Part shown: one piece after another, positions 63,890-64,000 of the stretch
Layout of the letters: each line of letters starts with the position of its first letter
How positions within the stretch are numbered: the first letter of the stretch is position 1
Source of the DNA: Earliella scabrosa
Lineage: Eukaryota > Basidiomycota > Agaricomycetes > Polyporales > Polyporaceae
Assembly: GCA_022605405.1 (NCBI GenBank)
Contig: JABYQQ010000012.1
Location: 1,116,001 to 1,180,000, forward strand
Length of the DNA: 64,000 nucleotides
Direction: 5' to 3'
Position numbers and translations under genes: made by a program
Notes under the pieces: generated by a model
What the model was told of the DNA's origin: nothing
The model's database searches: none
Seen by the model: only the letters and a program-made list of their open reading frames with translations

Positions 63890-64000
63890 ATGTGGAGACC
63901 AGCCACTCGTGAGGTTACGGGGACGAACGACAGTAAGTCAGACACTCATTGTCTTGTTTGACCCGTCTAACATGCGTACATTACAGTCCCGCTGGGCAAT
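63890..64000 (+). CDS. 5' end of an unidentified gene, cut by the window edge
   Basis: An ATG at 63890 opens MWRPATREVTGTND. A typical 54-nt intron (63933-63986, GTAAGT to TTACAG) then gives ...IPLGN before the window ends. The good splice sites and divergent orientation from XPB support a real gene start. Too short to identify. Confidence 0.4.

Overview
This window looks like nuclear DNA of a filamentous basidiomycete, probably an agaricomycete. Reasons: GC is roughly 55%; genes carry many short GT..AG introns of about 50-85 nt; genes lie on both strands with no operons; and several proteins have basidiomycete-style features (sesquiterpene synthases with NDxxSxxxE motifs, a GAF-type hybrid histidine kinase, a DVQRAFR-type bZIP). 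About 18 protein genes and one tRNA can be supported. Roughly a third of the window, in blocks of 1-4 kb, holds nothing recognisable.

Layout. 1-8.5 kb: two paralogous sesquiterpene synthases with the same intron positions, separated by a 3.7-kb gene-free block. 9-13 kb: homoserine O-acetyltransferase (MET2), a short-chain dehydrogenase with a membrane anchor, and the SWR1-complex zinc-HIT protein (VPS71/ZNHIT1). 13-19 kb: a candidate small secreted cysteine-rich protein and a PHS/GIT1-like MFS permease. 20-25 kb: SEM1/DSS1, an Hst3/Hst4-type sirtuin and a small hydrophilic protein with a strong TATA box. 26.7-34.7 kb: C-5 sterol desaturase (ERG3), the mRNA export factor RAE1/GLE2, an intron-containing tRNA-Arg(CCG), proline iminopeptidase and mannose-6-phosphate isomerase. 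34.9-38.2 kb: one continuous gene that reads cystathionine beta-lyase and then mevalonate kinase in the same frame, with no stop and no internal ATG. 39.8-52.8 kb: a large GAF hybrid histidine kinase, dolichol kinase (SEC59) with a 1.06-kb intron, and uracil-DNA glycosylase. 54.7-55.05 kb: a MITE with inverted repeats of about 75 bp. 55.7-63.6 kb: a bZIP-like regulator and the TFIIH helicase XPB/SSL2. The first two exons of another gene lie at the right edge.

Functional themes. Isoprenoid metabolism is well represented: mevalonate kinase makes the precursor, and the terpene synthases, ERG3 and dolichol kinase act on products of that pathway. Two methionine/transsulfuration enzymes (MET2, cystathionine beta-lyase) are also present. 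The terpene synthases have no P450 or other tailoring enzyme beside them here, so there is no clear biosynthetic cluster. Most of the remaining genes are housekeeping.

The most unusual item is the cystathionine beta-lyase / mevalonate kinase fusion, followed by the MITE, the secreted cysteine-rich candidate, the oversized introns in dolichol kinase and the sirtuin, and the bZIP basic region without the usual Asn. Exon junctions were read by eye from splice consensus and frame. Those described as exact were checked base by base; the others are approximate.
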